Assembly: GCA_036320915.1 (NCBI GenBank)
Contig: JAXBDG010000015.1
Location: 1,364,001 to 1,428,000, forward strand
Reading direction: 5' to 3'
DNA length: 64,000 nt
From: Linnemannia elongata
Lineage: Eukaryota; Mortierellomycota; Mortierellomycetes; Mortierellales; Mortierellaceae
This document shows positions 35,153 to 47,702 of this stretch, piece by piece. The translations under genes and the position numbers were made by a program. Within the stretch, counting starts at the first letter, position 1. Each line of letters begins with the position of its first letter. A model generated the notes under the pieces. That model was given only the letters and a program-made list of their open reading frames with translations. It did no database searches and had not been told where the DNA came from.

Positions 35153-37208
35153 AGGAGAGAAAAAAAATATAATCGGTCAGTTCGTGAGATACCTCACACC
35201 CATTACAGCCCCTCTCCCTCTGACAAGAACCAAAACAACTTCCTTAGGATAAAAAAAGTACTAACCATAGACACTCCTTCGCTTAGGCATGCCATCAGGT
35301 CCCATATGGGCTGGCGCGATCCGGTTAAGAACCGCCTCAGCATATTCATAAGTCGCCGTCATAGGTTTCCCATACAACGTGTACTGCAGTTTGTGTCCTG
35401 TCTTGTCCTCGAATATCCGTTCCAGACATGTTCTGAATGTCCCCTGTGCGAACCTTGGTGTCGGGAACTCATTGCTCCATACCTAGGTATTTTTTTTTTG
35501 TATAATACGTGGAGATGGATATATGAGAGAGGTGGGTTAGGTGATGAAGCAGGCGTGAGAAGATAAGTTTGCCTGTTAAGAGAAAGAAGATTCAGGCACA
35601 TGGGGAGGGGAGATACGCAGAAACATGCAGGAGGTGTCAAGGAGCTCACAGAGAGTGAGTGAAAATAGGAGGGATGAGGTGACTTACGAGGTCAGAGTTG
35701 GAAAAATAGAGAGGGACAGTTTGAGGTGTTATGTGGAGCTCCTTTTGTGTCTTCACAGAGGTCAGATAACCGTCTATCCTCATGTTTACATCAAGGGAGG
35801 AATGTTAGTTTTTCTTTTTGATTATGCGACTTTGGGAAAAGGGAGATTGAACAAAACAGCATGAAGAAGCGATAACAACATAGCAAGTGTGGTAGGTTAC
35901 CTTGAGAGGTGAGGGCGTCCATGATGACTTGAAGATCGCGACCCCAATCCACTGAGTCGTGAAAGACCATAATGGCCTCCACTGGACGATGCACATTCTG
36001 TAAATACTTCTATTCTCGACCAAGAAAAAAATGACCACGATAACAACACGTCCTCAGTGTTAGAGACCATTTGAAAGATCGCTCTAAGGAACATGCACTT
36101 TCAACCCCACAAAAGTAGAGCTGGATTTAAATGAAATCTGGTCAAGAAGGGACCAATTACCTCAGCCAAAGGAACAGAACGTGCTTCACGAGCAGAGCTC
36201 GGGCAGACAGAAGGGAAGACGGCATGGACCTCCTCTGGCGTAACGATATGTTTGAATCCATAATGCTCCGCCACATGCCGACACTCGGATCCATTGCCTC
36301 CGACGACAAGGACGTTCGAATCCTCGTACTTTTGCGCCAATTCCCGCATCGGTGAGTGTGATAGAATGAGTTGCTTTGGCGATATCTAATCATCATGCAA
36401 TTTCACGCAGAAGGAAGAGTGATAGGCATTGTTGGGGAGTGGGAGAGGGGAAGAAAGTGGTGGTAGATGAATATGAGAAGCACATAGTCATAAAGAGCAA
36501 GGGACGTTAGTCATTATGCTGTTATGTTCGTCAGCAGATCAGGTTCAAAGGTGATGTCCATTCCCAACAAAACAACAAAAACCACGAACTACACCATTAC
36601 CACCACCACCACTCTCAAGAGAACTTACATGAACACCCATCTTCTTACTGAGCTGTTCGGCCTTGTCCGCTTCCTTAAGTCCACCTCCGTTCGTCAAGAA
36701 AATGTACGGCACATTGTTCCTATTCAACAATTCCATTAAATGTTTCAATTAGCGACCTCCCCTTCAAAAATAATGACTGGGCTTAGTTGGTTTCTCTTCC
36801 GTGCGCGACAAAAATACAAACGAATCATTCCCCGCCTGCTTAACATACGACTGTAACAATCCAAGAGCACGATGGGTCTGTGGAAGCACTTGCTTGCCCT
36901 ATGAAACAGTGAAAAGAAGCAAAAGGTAGCAACAAGTTTCAATTAAAACGCGTTAGTCCCTTCCTATACCTTGTTCTGTTCATTCTGCTTGCTGATGGAG
37001 TATGCATCTGGTTGGTGCGAATGGCAATGGCACCCACTTTGATGAGGACACCGTCAATGTCAAAGACGACGTTGTAATGAGCTTGAGGGATGGTCTGGGT
37101 GGTGCTGGAACTAAGGTTGTGCCTATGAGTGTGAAAGCCTGCTGTTTTAGTTGTCCTTGAGACGCCGGTGACGGTGAGGAGGGTGCGAAGAGGGATCCTT
37201 GTTATCAT
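34895..37208 (-). CDS. HAD-superfamily hydrolase-like protein, CECR5/HDHD5 family
   Basis: A 386-residue HAD fold protein, class IIA, rebuilt from eight exons: 37208-37038, 36898-36849, 36719-36629, 36385-36161, 35997-35901, 35773-35688, 35482-35266 and 35118-34895 (sum 1161). The N terminus (MITRIPLRTLLTVTGVSRTT) looks like a mitochondrial presequence. Motif I is VVFDIDGVLIKG (nucleophile Asp50), the capping-loop signature is IFLTNGGG, and the C-terminal motif is GDNPYADIAGANGYGW (about 322 on), with VFHDSVDWGRDLQVI, LYFSNSDL and YGKPMTATYEYAE between, all standard for this family. Substrates are not established. Seven of the eight exon borders are canonical; the acceptor of the last exon is not AG and abuts an A29 run. 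Human HDHD5 is the likely equivalent. Confidence 0.87.
35122..35150 (+). repeat. A29 homopolymer at the acceptor side of the last HAD-gene intron
   Basis: On the coding strand this is T29 followed by GTGTGGACGGC, directly at the apparent 3' splice site of the last intron. Confidence 0.9.
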
Positions 37209-37516
37209 TGACTGCCTGCTGCTGTTGGATCCTGTCGTCTTGGTTGGTTGTTGTGTTCGAGGGTGGTGTAGTTGTAGTTGCTGAAGGAAAAAGAAGAGAA
37301 ATCACAAATTGCTCCTGGAGAGTATTTATATCCCTTTCGCCCAAAAGGACAAGATTACCGTAGGTATTGAATGCTCCATATCGACATATTCAATTACCAT
37401 GGGATGACGCGAGATGAGCTTGCAAATTATTTAATACTCAAAACTTATTGTGCTATGTTACAAGGTGGGTCCGCCAGTGTGGAATAAAAGAGTGCTAGAA
37501 AAGGGTGGGAACGTAT
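37209..37516. other. Short intergenic region between PDI and HAD gene
   Basis: Holds the HAD-gene leader and the PDI 3' UTR. Nothing else recognised. Confidence 0.5.
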
Positions 37517-39461
37517 TTACAGCTCATCGTGCTCAATGTCCTCGGCCACGGCAGGCTTCTCCTCGGAGGGCTTGACCTCAAACTTGTTAACGGCGTTCTC
37601 GTTAAGGAACTCAATGAAATCCTCCTTGGAGCGGTTGCCGTTGTAGTCAACGTACTCGTCAACAGCGGCACCGGCCTTGCGGAACTTGATGGTGGGGAAG
37701 CCCTGGATACCGAAGGGGACGGACGAGGGGAGGTCGTTGGCAGTGGCATCGAGCTTGGCAATGACAATGTTCGATCCCTTGTAGGCCTCTCCGAGCTCCT
37801 CGTAGATGGGGGCCAAGCTCTTGCAGTGGCCGCACCAGGGGGCGTAGAACTCAATCAAAACGTCCTTGTCCTTGTTGTTCTCGACAATCTCGGCGTAAGT
37901 GGTGGCGACAACGACCTTGACGGGGCCGTCGTTCTTCTCGGGAACAGCCTCGGACTTGACCGAGGGCTCGACAGTGCCGGCCAAGACATCCTCAGCCAAC
38001 TTCTTCATCTTCTCAATAGTGAGCTCACCCTCCTGGTCCAAGGGGAACTTGGCGCCGGAGACGACGTTCTGGATACCAAAAGCGGGCCACTGCTCCTTCA
38101 AGTTGATGTTGGCAGCGTGGGCGCCGAACTTGGAGGCGTCAATGTAAGCGAAGTTCATCTTGCCCTTGAAGGACTTGGCGACGGCCTCAATCTCGGTGCT
38201 GTACTGGGAGCGCTGCTCGGGAGTGGCGAAGAAGAGGTAGGCGAGGGGGAGACCCGAATCCATGTAGCGGGCATAGTTGTTGGGTCCGATCTCATCCATG
38301 GTGGGGACGGCGTTCTCCTTGATGAACTCGACCAAGGACTCGGCATCGAAGGCACCGTCCAAGACGTTCTTGCCCTCATCGAACTGCTTGAAAAGAACAA
38401 CTCCGGATCCGGAAGCGACCTCGTCGCTGGACTCGATGACACCAAAGACGTAGTCGTCGCGGTAGATCTTGGCAATGCGCTCGAGCTCCTCGCGTCTCTC
38501 ATCGCCCTTGGGGAGGACACCGACGATGACAACCTTGTCGGACTTGGAGAAGGCCTCGAGGGTCTCGGCGGTGAGGTCAGAGACTGGGGGGAGGTTCTGC
38601 TTCTTGAGGTAGGAGACGATGGCATCGGCCTTACGGGCACCCTGGTAGTCGCTGGGGGTTCCATCTCTATTCCAAGGAGAAAATAAAAATTAGGGGTAAA
38701 GGAAAAAATCGTTAGTTTCTTGACACGACCCCTGAAAAAAAGAAAAGCAACATTGGATTGGTTCACAGCCAGGCGAACTGTAAACAGCAAGCTAATCCTG
38801 CTTGTGTGAGAAAAAACAAAAAAAGGCAACGAGTGTTCCTGTTGCTGCTGGTTGCTTCTTTGTTGGTGTGCCTTGTGTATGTGTGCCTGCTTATATCTCC
38901 TTCGATGGACGAAGAGCTCTTACCTGAAGACCTTCAAGGTGGGGTAGCCCTGAACACCCTGCTCCTGGCAAAGATCAGTCTCGACAGTGCAGTCAACCTT
39001 GGCAATTGGGATGCCGTGCTCCTTGAGCTGGGTGGCAGCAATCTCGTACTCGGGGGCTATCGTTGTTCATATAACGAAGGCGATCGATTCATTAGTAAGA
39101 GAATTTTATGACAATCAAAAGCTTCCTGTCGTATTCGCCATCAACTTTGTGCATTCTGATGAACAAAACGCGCAGTTGCTACGACTTTTTTTTTTGTCCT
39201 ACACAGTTTGTCTCTCGCTATCATGGAAAAGCGAACACATAACTACAAAAGAAAAGAAAAAAAAAGAAGTGGAGACATACCAAGGGCCTTGCAGTGTCCG
39301 CACCAGGGGGCAAAGAACTCGACGAGCATAAGCTTCTCGTCACCGACGGAGGCGGCAAAGTTCTTGGCGGTGAGGTCGATAACGTCAGACTCGGCACGGA
39401 CGCCAGCCATCAAGGTGGTGGCGGCAAGACCGACGAGGGCGATAGCAGAAGAGATACGCAT
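37517..39461 (-). CDS. PDI1: Protein disulfide isomerase
   Basis: A 487-residue ER luminal thiol oxidoreductase from exons 39461-39281, 39056-38924 and 38666-37517. A signal peptide ([20 protein letters not shown]) precedes the a domain with [10 protein letters not shown] (CGHC at 54-57). Non-catalytic b and b' domains follow, then the a' domain with [10 protein letters not shown] (CGHC at 383-386), an acidic tail and the ER retrieval signal HDEL. The layout a-b-b'-a' and length fit fungal Pdi1. It forms, breaks and shuffles disulfides in secretory proteins. Introns fall right after the first active site (phase 1) and after KVF (phase 2). A one-domain relative with the same two intron positions lies 1.7 kb further right on the same strand. 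Confidence 0.97.
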
Positions 39462-41174
39462 GTTTGTATATGGAGTTGTGTTGAGGAGGGAAGGGTGAGG
39501 GATGAGGGATGGAGATGAAGAAGAACAAAAAAAAAGTAGTGCGTGCGTATTATATTCACACAGGGTCGTGTATACGTACACTGCAACAGAGTGTTCTGTG
39601 GCAATGCCGATCTCACGTACAGTGAGGCAAGTTATTTCTAATAATCAAGAGCAAGAGCTCATTTCCCTATGGTCCAGTGTTGTCGACCTCCCATTGGCCA
39701 GCTGCAAGGGAAGCACTAACTAAACCTTCCTTTTCTCCCTTTTCTCCCATCCTGTGCGCTGGCACTTCGTTTGTGGAACCACTCTCTTCATTGGAAGGGA
39801 AGAACAAATGCCCCTTGGTATTGTGTGAACAGGTACTCGAAGCATTTGATCCAATTGCTCTTGTCCCTTCCTCCACACACCCTCTCTCTCTCTCTCTCAC
39901 ACACCTTCACACCCCTTCAAGCTGCACACATACCCGTTGGTTTTTTATGCCTAGATTAGGCACCATGTCTTGCCATTTCGGTTCGCGACTATAGTCGGAT
40001 GGTAGCGGGATATTTCTCCTATTTCTTTCACATTCCCCTCAGGGACATTCTCCTATTTCTATCATTGTTTCTTTACTCTCCCCAACTCCTACCCCTTGGG
40101 GAATGGACAAGCAGGTAAAGTACCAGGCGGGCAGAGCCAACCGAAAGTAAATCAAATGAACATTCCTGTGTGTGAGTGCGGCGTGTGGGTGTGCGGCGTG
40201 TATTTAATCAAATGAGGAAGGTGGGCTGGTTATTGGTCCCTGATCATTGATCAGAAAACTTTATTTATTCTCACTCTTTGGTTCTGCGGTGGCGCATTCA
40301 ACTTTTGACATTCAAAGAAATAAAGACGGCGTTAAGAGTAATCATCAGCAACCGACCGTTGGACTTTTGTTTCAAATCATATTAGGGTTCATCCGTGTGT
40401 AGACTATCAACGTCTGTTTTCTTTGCCAGAAGAGGGCTCGCTCTGGTGAGGTGACATGAAAGATCTGATCTGCTTGTCAAGACCTTTGAAGGAGAGCAAG
40501 ACTGAAGGAGAGAAAAGTAGCAAAGGAAAGGAAAAAAAAAACAGCCCCCACTTTTGACTGTTTTGTTGGCAGTCTCCCGCAGAAGGCTTTATTTCCATGT
40601 CGCAGATGAAATGGGGTGGAGGGATGGAACAACCTCTTGTTTAGTGTTTCTTTTGTTGCTCTTCTTTCGACTTTCGACTTCTCTCTCAACCTTTAATACC
40701 CGACTCTCAGTTCCCAAAAGTACTCCTCCCACCAATGAAGACGATAGATTCTAGGGCCCATCGCCGTCGTTTGGATCTTCAACTCGTAATTAATTACGCG
40801 TCCTTAAGAGCGAATAACGCCGTGGTGACTGCGTACTTACAAAGTAGAGGTCCAGAACGCGGCGACCACAGCTATTTTCATTGTGCCAGCAGTTAGCTCG
40901 CTCAATTCGTACCACCACTTTGACGTCTCACAGTGCTCTCGCCAGACTGAAGAATTTTGTACAAAAGTGCTCAAGAGCACACTGACAAACGCACCTTAAG
41001 TTATTTTGTGGACAGATCGGGAAGCGTCTCGAGGAAAAATAAAGTGATGGTTTACAAGAAGTAACATTAACAGCAAACATTGCGCTAGCAGTATCAAGAA
41101 AATAATACAAACGCGTGCGAGAGGGAGAGTGCCAGATCTCTTTATGTTCCTGTCTAAAACAGATGACAGCTAGT
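39462..41174. other. Intergenic region between PDI and its short relative
   Basis: 1.7 kb without a recognisable gene. It contains the PDI leader, a (CT)n run near 39880-39900 and GT-rich stretches. A search by eye for lost b-b'-a' domains of the short relative found none. Confidence 0.5.
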
Positions 41175-41851
41175 CTACGCCTGGAGGAAAGAGACAATGG
41201 CGCCTGCAGTGAGTTCACCGGCATAGTTTCGAGACCGACCATTCCTATCGATTACATCAGCGAAGAGAAAACAAAGACAAAGGCAAGTCAATTTGCATGG
41301 TCATTTGTGAGAAGGACGCGTGCTTTGTTAGACATCATCAGCGATACATACACACACACACACACACACACCTGTAAACCTTGAGGGTAGGGTACGCCTG
41401 GACATCCTGTCCATCACAAAGCGCATCCTCAGCAACACAATCGACTTTAGCCAACACCGTATCCGACGACAACATTTTCAACCTCACCGCTGCCATTTCG
41501 TACTCAGGAGCTACATATCCATCATTGACATGAATTGAAAAAGCAACAGTTCACAGTCAGCGCTTGTTTCCTCTGTTGATCCACTTCAACGATCAGCCTT
41601 GGAAAACAATACGCTCTTCACAATAGAGGTTACTTACCAAGCTCTTTACAGTGCTTGCACCAGGGTGCATAGAACTGGACCATCACCGCCTCGTCACTAT
41701 GGATGGCCGGGTAAAAGGTTGCTGCAGTGAGCTGGAGGATATTGGACGAGGCAGCTGCAATGACTTGGAGGTTGGTGGTCCATGCTGTCATCAGCACGAT
41801 CATCGCCACGAAACCGGCCGCTCCAATTGGTCTGTCGTTATGAACATGCAT
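41175..41851 (-). CDS. Short one-domain PDI-like protein
   Basis: A 140-residue protein from exons 41851-41638, 41510-41372 and 41244-41175 (sum 423). It begins with a basic/hydrophobic signal-anchor-like segment (AAGFVAMIVLMTAW), then a single thioredoxin domain with QFYAPWCKHCKELGAPEYE (CKHC at 65-68), AKVDCVAEDALCDGQDV and YPTLKVY, then NYAGELTAGAIVSFLQA and a stop. Both introns sit exactly where PDI1 has its first two introns, in the same phases, so this is a tandem duplicate that kept the a domain and ends at the start of what would be the large third exon. No HDEL-type signal remains. Intron 2 begins inside a (GT)n run. Splice sites are canonical and the active site is intact, so it may be expressed; it could equally be a truncated duplicate on its way to loss. 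Confidence 0.82.
41350..41370 (+). repeat. (CA)n microsatellite overlapping a splice donor
   Basis: About ten CA units; on the coding strand this is (GT)n and starts exactly at the 5' splice site of intron 2 of the short PDI-like gene (AG|GTGTGT). Confidence 0.85.
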
Positions 41852-44800
41852 TTTGAGAGAATGGAGAGAAAAGAACAGAAAAATGAACCATAGAAAGGTG
41901 AGGTTGTGAAAAACGGAAGAGAGCTATGCAAAATTTCTTGCAGGTAACCTTGTGAAGAGGTGAAGAAATAAGTTGGGCGCAAGGGAAAAGTAAGGAGAGC
42001 AGCAGCTCGCGTCCCCCAAAACACTCAACAACAGACAGCCTCTTTAAATGTTAGCACCCGTGCTCATGATTTCTCACGATATCCCTTGGTCAGATAGCCA
42101 TTGGGCATGTGTGGGTACTCTATCATCGTAAGTGTTGTCGGCGAGTTTGCATTTCTCTCTCCCGTCCATTTGCTTACCCTCATGGCATTCCCGCATGGCG
42201 TTCTTTGTCTTTTGCTCCCAACCCATGCATCATCTAGAACACACACCCTGGTGAATGCATCAACAAAAAATCAACAATGCGCTCTCCGTCTATCTCTTTT
42301 ATTAGTTTTACGCCACATTGCATTGTTGCCATGTCTCAGTAGCCTCCTCATCATCCCTCCTCTATCCTTCTTTGAGTTGGTTTGTTGCTCCTTCTTGTTA
42401 GTGCTGCTAGCATACTTTTTCTAGGCAAAGAACCTTATCAGATCAAAAAGGAGACAAGAGAAGAAAAACCTTGCAAGGTCGAAAGTAAGAGACACTTAAA
42501 AGGAGAGAAGAGCCACTTGTTCCTTATCAGATCCAAAGAGGAGGACACCTTTCCATACCCAAACAGTACCAACAACAGTAAACATGGCAAGGACCTCCTC
42601 CCTTGCACAATCCCCACCCACATCCACATACTACCCTATCCCCCAAAAGGGAACGATCCCTACACTCCCTACATTTCCAACAAGCGGCGCTTCAAGAACA
42701 GCTATCGGGTGGCAAATAATTCGAACTAACAACCAAAACACCATACTCCATTTCCCTTTTCCGACTCTTTCTTCTACTTCGCACTTCGCACTTCCCACTT
42801 CCATACCCCCTCCCCCTCCCACCTCCTCATACACTTTTTTCTCGCTTCTTAATCCTCCCAATTTGCTACATTTGGTTGCTGAGGGCAAAGTGACAAAGCA
42901 AGTATCCTCATTAGGGTAATCTCGTGTAATCTTATTTCCATTTCAGAAGCTGTGCACCCTGTTTCGGTAAGAAATTTAATCGCCTGCCGGGCGAAAGAGA
43001 AAAAACAGTTGAAGGAACGCTTCTTTTGATGACTCCAATTGAACCATTGCACAAATAGATGCGCAGGGAGGGAGGGATAGATGGGTATGTGATGATCCTT
43101 CATTGCACTTTCATGAAGACGTATGAGGATGGAGGTAGGATGTTTAGTAATTGAGTGTCATGTCATCTCTATCAATTGCGTCGAAACTTTGGTTGATGCT
43201 GTCAACGCAGCTATATATTTCTGTCGATCAGAACAGATTTGTTAAGAAGAAGAGAAAGGTTGCATGGTAATTGCTTTGCCTTTTGCTTTGCTTGGTCATC
43301 TCTGAGGAGCGGCGTTCTTTTGCCATGGCTATTCGATCTCCCGTCATTTCCTTTCTTCTCTCTTTCTCATCTCCAACTAGGCTTGCGAAATTAGGACCCC
43401 ATTTGTCATGGTAGTCATTGTTGTGGACGTGCGTATGTGTTTCTTGGCAATGACAATCTCTACCTTTTCCATCCGTTGTTTATGCCTTCCCCTCATCCGT
43501 CGTCTGCTCAGTCTTTCTATTTTATTTCTTTTTCATTCTTGTACCTGGAAATAAAATCATCCATCGTACATGTACCTGCAGTGCAACCATAAACCAAAAG
43601 AGGCAAACACACCCAGCCAAGCAGGCTTGCTTCGTTTCACTCCCGGTCGCATTTCTTCTTCTTTCTCCAACTTGGCACAAACGGGAAGGGACAAAGCGCA
43701 GTCAAGTCTAAAAGCCGATGACTGGGCAAAATCAAATGGCATCGCTCGCTTAACCCGATTAGAGTTCCACTTGCACCTACTGTTGTGCTTCCTTCTCCCC
43801 CACCTGCTCATCTCATCCGGCAATGATTTACCCCGGTTTGACTTGCACTCAGCTCTCATACACGCGCGCACTCACGCGCTAAATTAAGCAACCTTCTGTT
43901 GTAAGGAGGGAAGAGGAGGAGCTGGTCTTTAGGGTTTGTTTAACGGATCAATACCATTTCAGTCCTTTCCATAGTTTCCAGGGGTGACGACAGAAAAAAA
44001 AGGGTGACAACAACAACCAAGGCTGCGCTGAGAATCGTTCCTTAGAAATGCCCTGGCTTACCTTCCTGCTTGCGCTAGTCTCTCCTTGCAATCGGGTGGG
44101 GTTTATGGCAAAAATAGTAATTTTTGAAGTCGCTACGATTCGCCGCTCTTCCTTTGCTTCGCGCGGTCGACTGTGTGTCTTCAATTGGAAAGGCAGGGAT
44201 GATCGCATCGAAAGAAAAACTAAGCAGCGATGCTTCGAAAACACGAGAAGCAAACAAAAAAAAAACTCGATCGCGATTTTCATTGCTGTTTCTGTGCAGG
44301 GTGTTGCGTTGCCCCCAACCCAACCTCTTCATCCTGTTCCTTGATCGATCAATTGAAGGAGGTGCAGATGAGATGGTTTGAGTTGTGCTGAGTTCGAGTT
44401 GAAGCGAAGTGCAGTTGAAGGATGCAGTGCGCTTCATTAGCTCACTTTTTGTTTTGGTGTTCAGTTTACGCTTTACAGTTGACAGGTATCTCAACAGAGG
44501 TACTTACTGTCCATCTAAATGGGCTTTTTCATTACTCACTTTGTTGCTTTTTGAGTGTTTTGATTCCCTAATGCTGAGATCTAACCGTGTGCCTCCATGT
44601 TTGCCAGCATACATACGCCCACCCTTCCCATTCTTTTTCTGCCTGAAAAATAATAAATACCATCATCCTCGTCCACCAATCTCTCTTTTTTTTTTTTTTT
44701 TTAGTCTTTATCCTCCATCTATAACAACTTCAACGCAGCAGAACCACTCTCATAGAGCGACTTTGGAAGCTACTCAGACCACATCTCCGCTCTTAACATT

Positions 44801-44886
44801 CTTTACCTCCCAAGACACTCTGACATCTACCCCTGCACCCTCGTATCCACCACTCAAGCTACTCACACTCCCTTCAACCGCTCATC
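41852..44886. other. 3-kb gene-poor region
   Basis: Short open frames only, none with family resemblance. The last 200 bases before the MFS gene are a CT- and CA-rich leader with a T18 run at about 44684-44702. No RNA gene, terminal repeat or transposase remnant recognised. Confidence 0.45.
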
Positions 44887-45795
44887 ATGTCTTCATCACA
44901 AATCGAAGTCAAGACATCACCCCCTCCCCTAGCAGCACCACCAGCAGCCTCTATAGAACCCTCTCTAAAGCAACAACAGTTCGACGTCTCCTCCTCAAAT
45001 ACATCCCTCTCCGAAAAGACCCAACAAGGCGAGAGTGGCATTGGTCAAGACCAGGATTTCCAAGATGCCGAGGAAACTATCGATGTCAAGGGAGAACCTA
45101 TCCGTGACCTTGATAACCCAGAGGCGGACTCGTCAACCCCTGCTCCCATGTTCCACAAGCCTCCACCTCGACAATTTTTATTGATCATGATCGCGTACGT
45201 GTATTTTTTTTTTTCTTGCCAAGGTTGTCTGTCGAATGTTTGATTGCTTTGTTTTTGTGGTTGTTTGTTTGTTGGTTTTTTTGCATGGGTTCTTTGTTTA
45301 CATGGGTTTGGTTGGTATGGCACGGCGTGGGCACAGACTGAAATGATGAATCTTGGCTCATCGGCTTCGATTTTGTTTTTAAACAACAATTTCACCCACA
45401 TACACACCATATGCATAATTTACATGCACTCACATTCATCCATCTCCTACTCTCTCACTTCTCCCTCTCTCTGACGTCCCCTACACAGTCTAGCACTATG
45501 TGTATTCCTCGCATCACTCGACCAGATCATCGTCTCGACCTCGATCCCAGCCATCACCCGCGAATACAACTCTCTCAACGACATTGCCTGGCTCGGTACC
45601 GCCTACATGATGACCTCCACCGCCTTCCAACCCCTCTACGGCAAGGTCTCGGATATCTTTGGACGCAAGACGACTGTGCTTTTTGCAAATACTGTATTTT
45701 TGGTGGGGAGTGCTATCTCGGGATGGGCTACTTCCATGATCATGCTCATTATTGGACGGTAAGTTTTTTTTTTACGCGTCACGCACGCGTCTTGT

Positions 45796-45840
<45 letters not shown>

Positions 45841-47138
45841 CATGGAGTTATCTATGACGCGTAATTAATATTGGATATCCCCTCACTTTCAATTGGAACC
45901 CTTGCTTTAGAGCTGTAGCAGGTATTGGAGCGGGTGGATTAATGGCGATGGTGTTCATCATCATGTCCGACATGCTCGACATGCGCGAGCGCGGGAAGTA
46001 CATCGGAATGGTCAGTGGAATCTTTTCCCTCTCCTCCGTCATCGGCCCTCTCCTTGGTGGAGCATTCACAGATCATGTCACCTGGCGATGGTCCTTCTGG
46101 ATCAACCTACCCATTGGCGCGATTTCTACCGCCTTTATTGCCTTTAATTTGGATCTTCCTACACCCAAGGGCTCCTTTGCGGATAAGATCAAGCGGGTGG
46201 ACTTTTATGGATCGTTCTTGCTCCTCGCGAGTGTCATGTTGTTGCTGTTGCCATTGAGTTGGGGTGGGAACAAGTATGCCTGGGACTCGGGGCTTATCAT
46301 TGGCTTGCTCATCGCAGGCTTCGTCGTCGCCATCATCTTTGTCCTCGTCGAATGGAAGATCCCCAAGGAACCCATCCTCCCAATCCACCTCTTCAGGATC
46401 CGAAACATCAAGGCCACCTACTCATCGGTCTTCTTCAGCGGCATGGCCTTCTTTGGTATTATTTTCTACCTCCCGATTTACTTCCAGGTCATTTTGGGTG
46501 AATCCGCCACCGTTGGAGGCCTCGAGACCGTCCCGTTTGTCGTCGGTATCGTCATCTCCTCTGTCGGATCTGGGATCTGGGTGTTGAAGAAGGGAACATT
46601 TGCATTCTTCCCAGCCGTGGGGAACTTTATCTTCATGGGCGCAACAGCACTCTGCATCCTCTTCAAAGAAACCACCCCCCGGGTTGTCACCGTCTTTGTC
46701 CTTATGCTCTGCGGTCTCGGCGTCGGCCTCACCTACCAAGCCTATACCGTCTCTGTCCAATCCGCCGTAAAACCCAAATACATGGCCACCGTCACCGCCT
46801 CTATCCAATTCGTCCGTTCTCTCGGTCAAGTCTTTGGTATCGCCATCGTCGGATCGGTCTTCAACAACAAACTCGAAGAATCCCTCCTCTCCTCCTTCCC
46901 GAACTCCCCTCACCGTGAGATTCTCCGGGTGATGCAAGATTACAGTTTCATCAAGACTTACTCGGAATTGGATCAGGCTTCAATTTATGGAAGCTTTGTC
47001 CATGGAATCCATTATGCCTTTTATTGTAGTGTAGCCTTTTGTGGATTGTCGTTCTTGGCGGCTTGTTTTATTGAGCATAAGGAGTTGAAGACTAGGAAGG
47101 ATATGAATAAGCCCGAGATTGCTATTGATATGGCTTGA
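44887..47138 (+). CDS. MFS transporter, multidrug-type (DHA2, 14-helix)
   Basis: A 601-residue major-facilitator protein from exons 44887-45194, 45489-45758 and 45911-47138. A hydrophilic Ser/Gln-rich N tail of about 90 residues precedes FLLIMIALALCVFLASLDQIIV-like helix 1. Family motifs seen are TSIPAITREY, the motif A-like GKVSDIFGRKT, the antiporter motif C region GPLLGGAFTDHVTWRW, then SFWINLPIGAI, all typical of proton-drug antiporters of the DHA2 (14-helix) group. The conserved GLGVGLTYQAYTVSVQSAV and FVRSLGQVFGIAIVGSVFNN blocks follow. Natural substrates cannot be told; roles include export of toxins or metabolites and vacuolar basic amino-acid transport. Intron 2 carries a T43 run. 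An AATAAA signal lies near 47268. Confidence 0.93.
45798..45840 (+). repeat. T43 homopolymer in intron 2 of the MFS gene
   Basis: Forty-three T in the intron 45759-45910; its acceptor TTTAG lies 70 bases further downstream, so the run is not the polypyrimidine tract proper. Confidence 0.9.
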
Positions 47139-47702
47139 GCTCTTTTTCTCTTTTTTCTTTTCTTTTCTTCCTCTTTCTCTTTTCTTCTCATTTCCTTCTC
47201 ATTTTCTTCTTCACTTCATATAATCATCTAATGAACATAGAGTACCATTCATGCCAATTGGTTGAGTAATAAAACATTTAATAGCTACTTTTACCTTGTG
47301 AGTGCGCGCGTAGACAAATGTTTTGGTCAATGGGCGATCACCTCGAAATTCGGGCTCTTTGTCCTTCCATTCCATCAAGCAAAAAACAAAGAACGTTTTT
47401 TATTCACAACTGGCCAACAAAAGTAAACGACTACAACGAATGTATGTGTATGTACAATGTGGGCACGTGCAGATAGAGAAGCGGGGGAAAAGGAAGGCCA
47501 TCACTTCAACACACGCGCCGAAAAAGAAAGAAAAAATAGAGGAGGAATAGGAGGGGAGAAGCAAAAACGCGACGAATAAGAAACCAGGACAAGAAACATC
47601 GAAAGTGACATGACATTCAATCCCGGATGTGGCTGTTGACTGATTCCTATTTGTGAAAAAAAATAAATCACCACCACTCTGCGTTGTCGGTTTGTTTGTC
47701 AC
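47139..47702. other. Convergent 3' region
   Basis: 3' flanks of the MFS gene (TTTCTTTTCT-rich, AATAAA-type site near 47268) and of the small minus-strand gene. No gene recognised. Confidence 0.5.

Noticed and set aside
36720..36748. HLMELLNRNN as upstream part of exon 3 in the CECR5-like gene
   Set aside because: Reads well, but the frame is closed by TAA immediately upstream with no AG acceptor between; the TAG acceptor at 36721-36720 gives the right phase instead.
37505..38686. 393-codon open frame opposite PDI
   Set aside because: Antisense shadow of a well-supported PDI exon; Leu/Gly/Asp/Val-rich without known motifs.
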